The translations under genes and the position numbers were made by a program. DNA of 64,000 nt from NCBI RefSeq assembly GCF_964275005.1, contig NC_092685.1:10503654-10567653 (forward strand). The letters are read 5' to 3'. Within the stretch, counting starts at the first letter, position 1; each line of letters begins with the position of its first letter. Under the pieces are notes generated by a model. It ran no database searches. It saw only the letters and a list, made by a program, of their open reading frames with translations, and was not told the origin of the DNA. Shown here in pieces: positions 40,201-50,233 of this stretch. The DNA comes from Diadema setosum. Lineage: Eukaryota > Echinodermata > Echinoidea > Diadematoida > Diadematidae.

Positions 40201-43200
40201 TTTGGGCAAGAAACTTCCAAGAGAATCTGTATTGAGTAATACATGCATACACTAAGTTTCAACAAAAAATCCTGCAGGCATTGCATAGATAAGAGAGAAA
40301 TAATGACATTTTGATGAGTTGACCTTGACCTTAAACCCATGACCCCTAAATTCCCTACATGATCACTGCCAGTCAATACATGCATATGATACTAAGTTCC
40401 ATGAAGATACCTTGAAATATTTGTGAGATATGGAGAAAAAAGTGAAATTTTAACATTTTCACTTGACCTTTGACCTTATGACCCAGAGCTCTCTCTGGGG
40501 AATCTTTATTTGGTAGTTCATGTATACACCAAGTTTCAAGAAAATACCTCCAGGCATTGCATAGATATAGGGGAAATAGTGAAATTTTGAGCATTTGACC
40601 TTGACCTTTTGACCTTTGACCTTACGGACGGACAACCCGAAAACATAATGCCTCTGGCGACACTTCGTGGCGGAGGCATAAAAATATGTAAGAAACATAT
40701 AAGGAAAGTTGAACATTAGGCATTAGATCAATGTAGATAAAAATTCAACAGTCATTTACTAATCCTTATGAACAGCCAAGCTTCCGTGAATATAAATGTA
40801 ATATAAATATCAATATTTCAACATCTGCTCTATGCAGAGTCAAGCCACTTTTACACTCTCTCACTGTCTGTTAAATCTTGAATTAAAGTCTGCATTTCCT
40901 ATACCAATGAGAAATACAAAAGTCAAATCTTGAAATGCATTTGGTATGATGGAAGGTGTCACATGTAACTGCCTCTTTGACAATTCATAGGCCACCTTTG
41001 ACACTGCCATGAACTATCCATAATCTTTCTCATCTGCAGCTAGATACATTAAAGTGATGGTATGGTTCTGGTTCAGATGGGAATTCAGCTTTTAACTTTT
41101 TGTGAGATAATAAGAAACCACTTATATGAAATATCAAAGAGCATACAATTCTAAGAGGAATTAAAAGTTTATTTGATGAAAATTGGTTTTGAAATTGCTG
41201 CGATACACAATACCAAAGAGGATATAATAAAGGGTGGGACTCACATTATAGGAGTGGTAGGACCACTATGTTTTGCTTTGTTTTTGGATAAACTATTGGA
41301 TTACAAAGCAGAAGAGGTGGGTAGATCAAAGATTCTGAAATATAAATTAGGGGTCTATGTTTTCATTTAAAAAAAAAATCTACAAATGCGATTACATTAA
41401 AAGATAAATTTGTTGCCCTTGGTTGTCCTTATGAAATACAGGAAATAGCTATGGTTCATTCCATATTCCAAGAAGCCAAAGATATTTTCTGTATTCTGTG
41501 AACATGCAGGGGGTAACTAATAGTATTTCATAATGTCATGACAATGCAAATAGATGACTTATTGCCATTGACTTCAACTGACACGACTAATACTACACTT
41601 CATCAAAAATGAGTCGTCTCTTACCGACAGCAAAGATGACTTTCGGATTAGATGCTGATGTGTTTACTGCTGCGGCCAACAATACAGAAATACTGATGGA
41701 TAGAAACAGATGAATGGAAGCAGAAGCTATTATAAAGTCTGAAAATCAGTCCAATGCAAGCGACATTACAAGACAGAGTAAATCATTAATAATCTATATA
41801 GAAACTACAATTTAAAACGGTGATATCACAATTTAGCCTTGCCAAGGGTATGGTGTGTTCTGTGACAGCAGTTGTTTTTATGATAATCATATAAAATGTT
41901 AGTCGTTTTTAAAGGGAATGAGATATTAAATTTCAACTGAATGGCAGTAACCCAATGATTAGCTCTCTGAAACCTTACGTTTGGAGGGCTATTTTTCACT
42001 ATAGCAGTGCATTATGCACTGTACATTGTATATCCACCAAAAATTAAAAAAAGAATGGAAGGGAAAGATATCTACCTTGGGTAGCACTGTAAGGAACATG
42101 TAAATCAGTAGCATGGTCAAATAGTTTTAGAACGTGAACTTACTTTGAGATGAGCTGCATATCCAATAGCCAAATCCTCAAGTTGTCCATGGAGGTGGCA
42201 CCCTGTGAGGGTAGGGGGGATTAGCAATATTCATTTCATTTCTGTGGTCATTTGAATTGATGCATTGTGGGTGAAGAAACTACCTGCTTGGCTGAATGGT
42301 AGTATATTGGTAAACAGTCAAAGGTAGTTGCTTAAAAGGGATCTACCACAAAGATATACATGTGGATTCAGTAAATGCATAGAGCAGTGAAATTTGAGGG
42401 AACCAGATAAATTGTTCGAGTTATGAATTTTTAGTTTTGGTTAAATCCATGTGTTGTCATCGGTGGAATGGGGAAGCTACAACAGTAAATGACACAAAAA
42501 TATGATGAAAAGAGAATTTTTTTATAAAACAATTTTTATATGATAAGTTCGAATCCTGACATTATTTCCTCTTCCTTCTGAAGGGGTTAAGTCATGAGCT
42601 CTTTTATTATGCTAGGAAAATGAACTATGTGGAATGCTCTTTATATAATTTTGATATTGTCTAAACTGATTTGTGAAACACGGGCCATTTTACACATTAT
42701 GCTGTGTAAGCAGTTATTTTCATGTACAGATATTTTTTTCAAATCAGGAGGTAAAAGACATTTTTTGCTTTCATAAATGCATTGTTATCCTACTGCATGG
42801 TGATATTTCGCATGTTGTTGAATTCACGATCCAACTGTGATTCGGGAAATTTACGAAAATTAAACCCTCGGGGAAAATAATACCTTATACAGTATTTCTG
42901 CACTGAATGCATACAGTAATACTCATTTCACAGTTTAATACATATCACTACATTTCTACAAGGACATATTGTTGAGATGACCAAAATGGGGTCTAGGGCA
43001 ATTACCCCCTGGGCAATTACCCCGGACCCTTCCCCTGGCCCTAATCCTAATCCTAATCCTGAACCTAATCCTAATCCTAACCCAAACTCCTCACCCTAAA
43101 CCTAACCCTAACCTTAATCTTTACTCTAGTCTTACCACTAACCAGTATTTAGCCGGGGGTAATTGCCCTCTGGGGATAATTGCCCAGATACGGACCAAAA

Positions 43201-44303
43201 TGAAGACAAATTTTGCTACTCCATAACATCATGCAGCTATTTCTTAAGGGGTCAACTCCAGGGATGCCCCTGGCAAGAAATATCTTTACAGATACCATTG
43301 CAATATGGTCACAGGTTGTCTCACCATTTCTCTCTGGAAGTGTTGTTTGAAGAGTACATCCAGCTGCTTTTCATATATGAGCTGTAGAATATAACACAAA
43401 AGCTCAAGTTATGAATTCTCTTGGGAAATAAAAGTACATCACTACATGTATTGAAATCATAGCAACTATTACCATAATGCAAACCAAAAAAAAAAAAAGA
43501 AAGATAAATGAATACAATGTATAAGCAAACATGTCTGAGAAACACAAGAAGAATTTTAAGGGTTTGCTGTTATCCGAGTTTCAAGATAAGTTTATATGTG
43601 ATGTGAATTCTCTGCAGTGCCCCTTGAGAGGTATGTACCTCTTCTGGGGACCCTTCAAGCAAGTATTAGGCTTGAAGTATAAGGGTAACAACTTGACTTA
43701 ACTATAACTGGATGGAGAAACAATACTTTTAAACATACAGTGATCTGGCTCTAAGTTTTCTGGTTGCATAGGCCAAATGGGAAAAGAAACAGAATTTATG
43801 GGTGATAGATGATGGATGGGACACAACTGATGAAAGTTGATGGACACAAAGCAATGTAAAAAGCCGAATTGTGCCTACACCTCGAGAGAGCTTAAGTGCT
43901 AACAATCATGGCATAGATTTAGTATTAGTTGAGAATATTTGGACAAACTGAACATTAGCACACACATCTGATGAGCAGCTGAACAGGAACTTGACTGTCC
44001 TTAAAAATGAATAAAGTATAACATGGCCTTAAAAAAATAGTCTGACCTTCTCCTGTCCTGGACCCATTATGGACCATTTCTGTATGACTGAGTCCTGAAG
44101 TACAAACAAGGCATCACTCTCTCTTCCCTGACATCCTGCAAGTACTCGCCTCAGACCCTGTGGCAGCAAAAGAAATTTGATAATGGCCTCATGCACTGCA
44201 GTAAAAATGAATTATATTTTTGCATTCCAGAATTTTTGTAAAATATACCATTTTTGAAGGTGCAATAGAATCTACACATGTGACACATCACAGACATTAT
44301 AGC

Positions 44304-44346
<43 letters not shown>

Positions 44347-47300
44347 GAGAGAGAGAGAGAGAGAGAGATAAATAAATAAATTGGTAAATTGAAGCAAACA
44401 GGAAAATGTATAAATTTTTTAGAGTTCCTAACCTGTTGAGGACAGGCTGATTTTTTGCTACAACTTGCATTTCCCACAGACACTTGCCCGAGTTTACTTG
44501 GGACTCGTCCTCAAGGCGTTAATATCACAAATATCGGTGAACTCAAGAAATTGACAAAAATACAAACACTTTGAAACATAATGTGTATTGATTCATTATG
44601 AATAGGCCCCATGGAAAAAAACATAGCAAAAACAAACAAGAAAAGCATCTAAATCAATGTTTAAAGTGCAATGCTACACCACGGTGATGTTGTCATATAT
44701 ATCCCCCCCCCCCAAAAAAAAAAAAAAAAGTCATCAAATTGAATGAACACAGTGGCTAAAAATTTGACGTTGGACGAAATAAAAAAGACAGTCAAGAGAA
44801 TTTAACACTTCATGCATTTTCCCAAACTATTGATATGAAGTAGCAACCATCTCCACAAGTTACACGAGATGATAATATCATGAGATCTCATATCTCCCAT
44901 TCATCTACACAAATCGTTACTCATTTTCTTCCATATCATATATCTTTTTTTTTTTGTTGACATGCAACAAACAAGGAAAATTTGACTGAATGACATATAT
45001 AAACTGTAAAGACCAAACTGATCATGATGCACAATTGGACTGTACGTTACCACGGAAACAAAAAATAAACACCTTGAGGCGTTAAGGAAAAGCCAAACAA
45101 ACAAACAAACACAATATGGGGTAGTTGAACTGACAACTGGAAAACAAATTGTCCCTGGCTTAGCACTTGTTGCACAGAAAGAAGAAAATACATAAAGTCA
45201 CAAAGAGGGGGCATTTTGATTTCACTCACTGAAGTTTCTTCCTTCTGTCCTCCAAAGAGAAAAGATGACATCCTCACAAATAAGCCTTGGTTTGTCTTCA
45301 AAGTGTGAACTTCCACTTGAGACTAAAAAAAGAAAGAAAGAGAGAAGCAAAAATCAAAATCAATATATATTCTAAATACGTACCACTGTCAGGATTTTAT
45401 TTTCTTAAGAACACACATGAATATTTGATATAGCTACAAAAGTATTGTACACACATTCATATACTGTAAAAGTGGATATTTTCGGCAACTAATTTTTTGC
45501 ACTCGGCCAGGCAAGAAGAGTTTTGCATGCTTTTAATTCCACGGAATCAAGACATCAACTACTGGAACATCCGGCAAGCAAAATTATTCGCATGCTTTCA
45601 TTTTCGCGCTAGGTTCTGGTTGCTCAAAATGTGCGAAAATTTCAACACCGCAAAAATTTCCACTTTTACAGTACAGATTCTGAATGCCTCAACTTTGATG
45701 TAAAAATATCTTTTATGTTCAATCTGCACAAAGCAGAAAGCAGCAACTTTACTGAACAAAACTAGAATAAAACAAGGCTACAGTGCACAGTTGAGTGAAA
45801 TGCCTCCACCTTCTCATGTGATCACTAATTCTGCCAGAAGTACAGCCATTATTTCATCTTGAAGTTCACTGATCTTGAAATCTGACCTTCATTGACCATT
45901 AATCCTCTTAACAAGTGTGGATATCAATGATGCAAATTGCTCATGGAAAGCACATTTCCACACAAAGTGGGGTGAAAAATAAACTACACGAAATCATGAC
46001 AATATTATCTATAATCTTTATCAGCATTAACAGTTTCAATGTAAAGCAACACACTGGTATAACTCTTATTACCATTACCTGCATGGTTGAGGGTGAGACT
46101 GACAGCAACATAAGTTGGTTTGTTGTTGTAGCTAACACACAGCGATGCTTCTGAAATAAAGGAAATTATACATATTATACACAGCTATTGTGCAAATCCC
46201 TAGTCACAGTAAATGAAAGTGACGTTTCCCTGATAGGTTTGATCTCAAAATTATGTCTTGTCTTTTACAATTAGAGCTAAACAAATGGCACATTCAGACC
46301 TGATAACAAATAGGCAATAAAAGCAGAATTGTCAAAGTTTGCCATCCATTTTTTAATATCAATTGTTCTCTGCTAGCTCAGGTCAGTCAAAAAAAAAACC
46401 AAAAAACAAAAACAAACAGAAAATGAATCCCACACACCACTGCTTCCTTAATCCATCACGTGGAGTTTATGGACTATGGAAAATGCCGAAGGAATGAAAG
46501 TGATTAGAATAGTTCACTAAGCTAAAGCTTTTAAACTGAACCAGGGTCCCAAATCTATTACACCCCCTGTCCTACCACTGGCCTTGCAGGACTACCAGCA
46601 CGTTGTTGGTAGCAATAGTCATTCTTGGCCTCAAAAAATGGTCTGGAGAAGAAGGTGTTTATAGAAATTTACATAGTGCTGACTCTCAATTCTACTACAC
46701 CGGTTACTCCTTATAAAAGAACAAGCTCAGTTAAAGAACTTGCAGTCAGAAGAAAATTCAAAGGGACATATTTTTGTGTTGACAATGCCAGTTGCCATGA
46801 ATATGTGGCAAAAGTATCAAATTACGACTCACTCCAAATGCTGTGAGAGAGAAGCACTCCTGTCCCGCCAGCTCCAGGCTGCGCTCAGAGTAGGCGATCT
46901 CGTGGTGAGCTGTCGGCCAATAGCGGATGACACCTTCTGGAGAAACGGCTAGAGCACCTATCACCTGGCTGTCCATCTCACCTCCGCTACCGCCAGCAGG
47001 TATGAGACAGATTAACTCTGCCCTGTGGCACAGCTCTGTGGCTGGGAGGGCTAATTGGTAGCATTGTCCGGGCTGTGTAAGAATATGTTAAAACTTTAGA
47101 CTTCCTTCATCTAGTATATGCATTCAAGTGTAAAATCAAATAAATTGGAACTCCCTCGCTCAATTTACTCTCAACCAACTTTTGCATTTGGGGCAATGCT
47201 CTAGGGCCCCCATGGGGCTAAATGCATGGTTTGAATACATTTTTATCTCCTGCCCCAATAATGCTTACTGTCATGTGTGGTGCAACTTTGACATTTTTGT

Positions 47301-49652
47301 TTCTTACTCTATGAGAATCTCAATGTAACACAATGGTTGTACTACATCTGATTGTCAAGAATATTTTGAAAAAAAAAACAAACAATCAAACGCAATCACT
47401 TGATTCTCAAAGATGTATGCATACAATACATAATGCATATTAGGATATACTAAGATGAAATCTGCTTAAATTGTATCTACGTGAATACATGTACTTGTTT
47501 CTACATGTGGTAGATGCCATTTTCCACAGATGTACACATGCGATTTTCTTCACGTGCTTGGCAACACCTACCCTTGTTGAATGTGTCTGCTTGTAACGCC
47601 AGATGAAGAGTCTTCTGTCGCATACAAGGCATGCCCATCCAGACTCATCTAACTTTACACTGATATTGGCAGAACCTGAAAGAAAAAAAAAAATGGATCA
47701 ATTGTTGAAAGAAACAAGAGCAATATTTGACTGCTGTGTACAGTCAACTGAGATGCCTCCAAATCCTCAAGCCAAAACTCTGTTCCATCAAAATGTTGCC
47801 CTTTCATCATTAATACCATGAGATGAGATTAATCGACATCAATCATGAAATTTGAGTAAGAGGAATTAGACCTATAAAGCCAAAGTGTGTATGTGGCATC
47901 TACACCTTTAAAACATATCACATATGAGTCAAGTTTCAGCAAAATCCATGAAGACAGTTTTTCTTTTGGTGCAGTAATAATACTTATAGTATCTTCAACA
48001 GAAGAACAAGTAGAGACCCTTTCTACTAGTAAAGCAAGTGGTCCATGATTCGGCAGGGTTCCATGAATCAACCACTCTTACAAATAAAAATTCACTGAAA
48101 TTCATGAATAAAAAATGGCGCATATCAAGTGCGAAATTCAAACTATGTAATTATCTCCACACGTGTTCCGAAGAGCACAACAGTGGGCCACGTTGCCGGA
48201 CCCCCGAAATCGTTGTTGAACCCTCCCCGGTCAACTCGCACAAGCAGTTCAACGGGTAAGTAACAGGTAAGTAAAAGTTGCATAGCAACACATATAGACT
48301 CGTTTCATTCCAAGTTTTAAAGTTACTAGTCCGTTTATCTGCATTGAATCTATACAGCAAGTACACTTACAGCAATGATGGCAACCGTTTCTGAGATAAC
48401 TTGAGCGTTTACGCGATATTTATATTTTGCATGCCACCCGTGCCAGAATTTCCTGCATCACCAAGGTTCGGACGCAACGTGTTGTGAATGCATTGAATGT
48501 CTCGCACAGCGTGCGAGTATAAGGATAGTACCGCGCTCTTGTAGTGCGATGTACTACAGTATGTATACGGTTTCGCCCGTGCGTAGCCCGCGCGCTGGTA
48601 CATTCACATAGGCAGGGCGAGCGCACGGCGCGGTACGTCGCGCATGTTGACGCACGGACATATGGGGCGGAACAATGAGTACAGGGGGCCGAACGATGGC
48701 TGCAGCGCAAGCGTTCGGATTATGCACACTATTTTGCTTCCGCTGCTTATGATGACGAACATTGGGCCACTTGCTTTAGATTGATGGATGATCTGAACAC
48801 AAAATATCTACTGGTATTAGCACTCTTCAGGACAGATATAGATTTGTACAAAAATGTAACTTGTTATGAAGCCTATCACCAATGGTTAATTCATTTACAA
48901 ACATGACAAATGTATACCTCATTTTGAATTCACAATTATTTTTTCCTAATCCCATTTTTTTTTTAAACTAATCTAAAGTTTCAAATGACATGGTCATAGA
49001 GTACCGGTATCTACAATCTAGATCTAGGCATGCCGAGGCTAGGTCTATTTTACTAGTCTAGACCACTAGCCTCCAGAATATGAGGGTCTATCAAGAAGAT
49101 TTTATGTTCAGGAGCCAGTGAAAAGTGCACAGAATCATTTTCTATTGGCAATCATCATTTTATCGATTCAATTCCCGGATTCCCCTCCACGTTCAAATGG
49201 CTTGTTTATAGAACTGAACGGAGGAAAATCAAACAAAGACTTTGTAGATCCGGTAACTATTTCTTTTAGCCTAGGTGCAATTGTGCTTTTGCATAATTGG
49301 CAACACAAAATTGAACTAAGCTATTCTATAATAATATATGCACAGGTTAGAAATGTAAAATTTAACTCGACTCTCCTGGAATTTACCTAAATTTATACTA
49401 GTAACTCCACACATATCAAAACGAGTGGGACTAAGCACCGTATGATTTGCACGTGCAGTAAATGCCGACTGCTAGTGACAGTGTAGGATAGGATACGGAT
49501 TCCTACCAAAGTAACTCGAAAAAAGTCCAGCTAATGGCTTCAAACTTACGATCAGCTTGAAGCAAAACTTCTGTTATCAAAACAGGTAAAGATGGCCCAA
49601 AGCTTTCGACACGATGGTCTGGTGCTTCTTCGATTATCTTGGAGCTCTGCAT
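14146..49652 (-). CDS. NUP133: NUP133, Y-complex (Nup107-160) nucleoporin, complete 34-exon gene
   Basis: Structural scaffold of the nuclear pore; in the family the N-terminal beta-propeller faces membrane and the C-terminal helical stack binds Nup107. I joined 34 exons by GT/AG junctions; phases close to about 1117 residues (human 1156). Propeller is about residues 1-433 (exons 1-14), helical part 434-1117 (exons 15-34). Diagnostic matches: SFGPSLPV, ESGWACLVC, GVIRYWP, FPASDPRWAESVP, LLHQLEDKMKAH, AAVLAEKYCDF, NEYDFKKALDLL. The start at 49652 has A at -3; another in-frame ATG at 49664 adds four residues, and an in-frame TAG lies at 49704-49706. The human protein has about 60 more disordered residues at the N-terminus that are not seen here, so an extra upstream exon is possible. 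Stop is TGA at 14146-14148. Confidence 0.95.
14875..15074. mobile_element. MITE family J, copy 1 (200 bp)
   Basis: A 23-bp inverted repeat with two mismatches: TACCGTATAAGCTGTTAT at the left, TACTGTATACGCTGTTAT read inward from the right, both continuing into TTTCG. In the last NUP133 intron. Confidence 0.75.
15961..16904 (-). mobile_element. Family A modular hairpin-ended repeat, copy 2 (NUP133 intron 32)
   Basis: Reverse-oriented relative of 6393-7357 with the same two ends: the ATTACGC...GCGTAAT hairpin and CGGAAG left, then four to five units of about 160 bp holding AGGTCAAAGGTCA, an ACGGACACACGG microsatellite, and the nested GTCCCC...GGGGAC hairpin at 16874-16904. Followed directly by an A run of about 17. 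Confidence 0.8.
17019..17262 (-). mobile_element. MITE family E, copy 1
   Basis: Reverse-oriented relative of 35437-35692. Imperfect inverted ends built on CAGAAAACCNCAT and TGGTCANNGAAA, with a centre containing ATTAATGTGTGAACAC. Confidence 0.6.
21203..21249. repeat. Short inverted repeat, AGCGGGTTAC ... GTAACCCGCT
   Basis: A perfect 10-bp stem with an inner CCAAGC/GCTTGG stem. It lies just ahead of the module at 21330-21597. Confidence 0.6.
21330..21597 (+). repeat. Family B-like single module, diverged
   Basis: Contains TCATTTAAATCTGTTGATGA, TTTTGAGTTATTTTGCTAAC and AGACCAACCAAC, and ends in a hairpin of the type ACCTCC...GGAGGT. The style (sentence-like module, short purine/pyrimidine repeat, terminal hairpin with CCTCC) resembles families A and B, but it has no TGACCTTTGACC array. 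Confidence 0.4.
25450..26429 (+). mobile_element. Family B modular hairpin-ended repeat, copy 1
   Basis: TATGCCTCCGCCA at 25476-25488 and TGCGGAGGCATA at 26414-26425 are inverse ends. Modules contain runs such as TGACCTTTGACCTTT and TTCCATGAAGATACCTTGAA. A GGAC microsatellite (ACGGACGGACGG) precedes the right hairpin. Lies in the intron between NUP133 exons 24 and 25. Confidence 0.8.
26961..36904 (-). CDS. NUP133: NUP133 exons 15-24: first half of helical domain
   Basis: Exons in coding order: 36725-36904, 35852-36011, 34940-35049, 34117-34223, 32944-33046, 32089-32208, 30411-30513, 29795-29838, 28343-28559, 26961-27097. Key matches to the vertebrate protein are KMAFLHSCKHD, QELIDDFPASDPRWAESVP, GSLILLHQLEDKMKAHEHL, LLSEHAEKLGAA, VPSGLTQRDVFFRQ, VNTIIQ, ASGPKGMRALLVQQ, LLEGYVAQLES and QYERAAVLAEKYCDF. 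Family B repeats lie in the exon 18-19 intron and just beyond exon 24; a foldback element lies in the exon 20-21 intron. Confidence 0.92.
30640..31148. mobile_element. Foldback element with nested palindromes (NUP133 intron 20)
   Basis: Outer inverted repeats of about 41 bp, about 75% alike (30640-30680 and 31105-31148). Inside: CTTGATAAACAACA at 30926-30939 inverse to 31012-31025, and GACAGCGCGTCTCAGG at 30951-30966, inverse at 30982-30997 and direct again at 31032-31047. CpG-rich against an AT-rich background. Confidence 0.75.
33248..33878 (+). mobile_element. Family B repeat, copy 2, right-truncated
   Basis: Starts ACTAGAAATCCGCC, with the left hairpin lost, and carries two to three modules with TGACCTTTGACC. 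It stops without the GGAC repeat or right hairpin. NUP133 intron 18. Confidence 0.7.
35064..35089. repeat. Poly(A) run
   Basis: 26 consecutive A, 15 bases outside the NUP133 exon 17 acceptor (on the coding strand it is a poly-T tract and may act as the polypyrimidine tract). Confidence 0.9.
35437..35692 (+). mobile_element. MITE family E, copy 2
   Basis: Imperfect inverted ends starting GTTACC on both sides, with CAGAAAA and TGGTCA phrases inside each. Related to 17019-17262 in reverse. Confidence 0.6.
35762..35812. repeat. Poly(T)/poly(G) run
   Basis: Long T run followed by about 11 G, just downstream of NUP133 exon 16 on the coding strand. Confidence 0.9.
37160..37344. repeat. (GAT)n and (AAT)n compound microsatellite
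   Basis: A GAT block followed by a long AAT block, in NUP133 intron 14, about 80 bases from exon 14's donor. Confidence 0.95.
37425..49652 (-). CDS. NUP133: NUP133 exons 1-14: N-terminal beta-propeller
   Basis: Exons in coding order: 49550-49652, 47572-47675, 46833-47072, 46079-46150, 45230-45322, 44047-44157, 43325-43381, 42144-42202, 41625-41692, 39753-39835, 39236-39335, 38708-38779, 38139-38220, 37425-37479. Exon 3 is the largest (80 codons, GVIRYWP blade). Exon 5 (about residues 174-204) holds GLFVRMSSFLFGGQ, at the place of the curvature-sensing ALPS helix of human NUP133. Exon 9 (LLAAAVNTS) and exon 12 (GDAIWGAG) match later blades. The propeller is cut by many short exons (as little as 55 nt), with phases 0, 1 and 2 all used. 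Confidence 0.92.
39886..40682 (+). mobile_element. Family B repeat, copy 3
   Basis: Left end ACTAGAAATGTCGC with the hairpin GTCGC-TATG-GCGAC; right end hairpin closing in GGCGGAGGCATA, preceded by a very short GGAC repeat. NUP133 intron 9, close upstream (in + coordinates) of exon 10's acceptor. Confidence 0.8.
42702..42899. mobile_element. MITE family J, copy 3, diverged
   Basis: GTGTAAGCAGTTATTTTCATG at the left is inverse to AAAATAATACCTTATACAG at the right. The middle contains family-like words (CGGGAAATTTACGAAAAT). Confidence 0.5.
42989..43193. mobile_element. MITE with telomere-like core (family G)
   Basis: The direct repeat GACCAAAATG stands at 42979-42988 and 43193-43202, so the target duplication is about 9-10 bp (MULE-like); the exact edge is ambiguous by a base or so. 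Inverted ends carry two GGGCAATTACCCC phrases each. The core is CCTAAT, CCTAAC and CCCTAAA repeats. NUP133 intron 7. Confidence 0.75.
44304..44369. repeat. (GA)n microsatellite
   Basis: Pure AG run with one AAAGAGG break. Confidence 0.95.
45462..45673. mobile_element. MITE family J, copy 2
   Basis: Perfect 15-bp ends TACTGTAAAAGTGGA with looser matches inward (ATTTTCG / AATTTTTGCG). NUP133 intron 4, 140 bases from exon 5. Confidence 0.75.
48415..48725. other. CpG-rich block in NUP133 intron 1
   Basis: About 300 bp with many CG dinucleotides (CGCACGGCGCGGTACGTCGC and similar) in AT-rich surroundings, about 0.9 kb inside the first intron. It could be an alternative promoter, an unmethylated island, or a CpG-rich element; no coding frame is convincing. 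Confidence 0.5.
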
Positions 49653-49749
49653 GTTTAGCTGCATATAATTACCAACACAAGAAACCCTACGTATGGGACT
49701 AGACTACTAGTATACTATAATAGGCTGGAAATAGATTTCAAGCTCAGTG

Positions 49750-49766
49750 CTCAAGCGCGCGCGCAT
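49750..49766 (-). promoter_or_regulatory. GC-alternating motif just upstream of NUP133 (possible NRF1-like site)
   Basis: A run of CG dinucleotides about 100 bases upstream of the NUP133 start in otherwise AT-rich DNA. It resembles but does not exactly match the NRF1 consensus often found at housekeeping promoters. No TATA box is evident. Confidence 0.25.
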
Positions 49767-49985
49767 CCAGTCCAATCACTTCATCTCTGTAAAAACAAAC
49801 ACAAAAACAAAATAAATAAATGAATAAATAAAATGAAATAAGATAAAGAAAAATTAGCAAGTTTCGCCCTAAATTATATTTGTGAATACATGTATCTGTT
49901 ATATACAGTAAAATAGTGTTAAAAGAATACGGACAATTATATAAAAGAAAATTTTGATTTGATTGAGGCATTTGCTACTACTATT

Positions 49986-50233
49986 TGAAGAGTTTGTTCG
50001 CAAAAACCGATAAGTCCATTTTTGAAGATTTTGAAGTACGGTCTCTGTCATAAAGTACAAAATAATACCTTTTAAATGATTTATTGGTCACTACATATAA
50101 AGGTATATTTTTGAAGTTATGGTCAAAATAAGCAAAAATTTTCTTATTATTCTCTTTATTTTTCTTGACGTTTAATCGCAAATATCTCCATTGGCAAATA
50201 TGGACTTATCGGTTTTTGCAAACAAACTCTTCA
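49986..50233 (+). mobile_element. MITE family C, copy 2, 0.3 kb upstream of NUP133
   Basis: Same inverted ends and interior as 2768-3017, and in the same orientation. It lies 334 bases upstream of the NUP133 start, within likely promoter range. Confidence 0.82.

Noticed and set aside
42540-42560. GTTCGAATCCTGAC, like a tRNA B box
   Set aside because: No matching A box or cloverleaf at the right distance.
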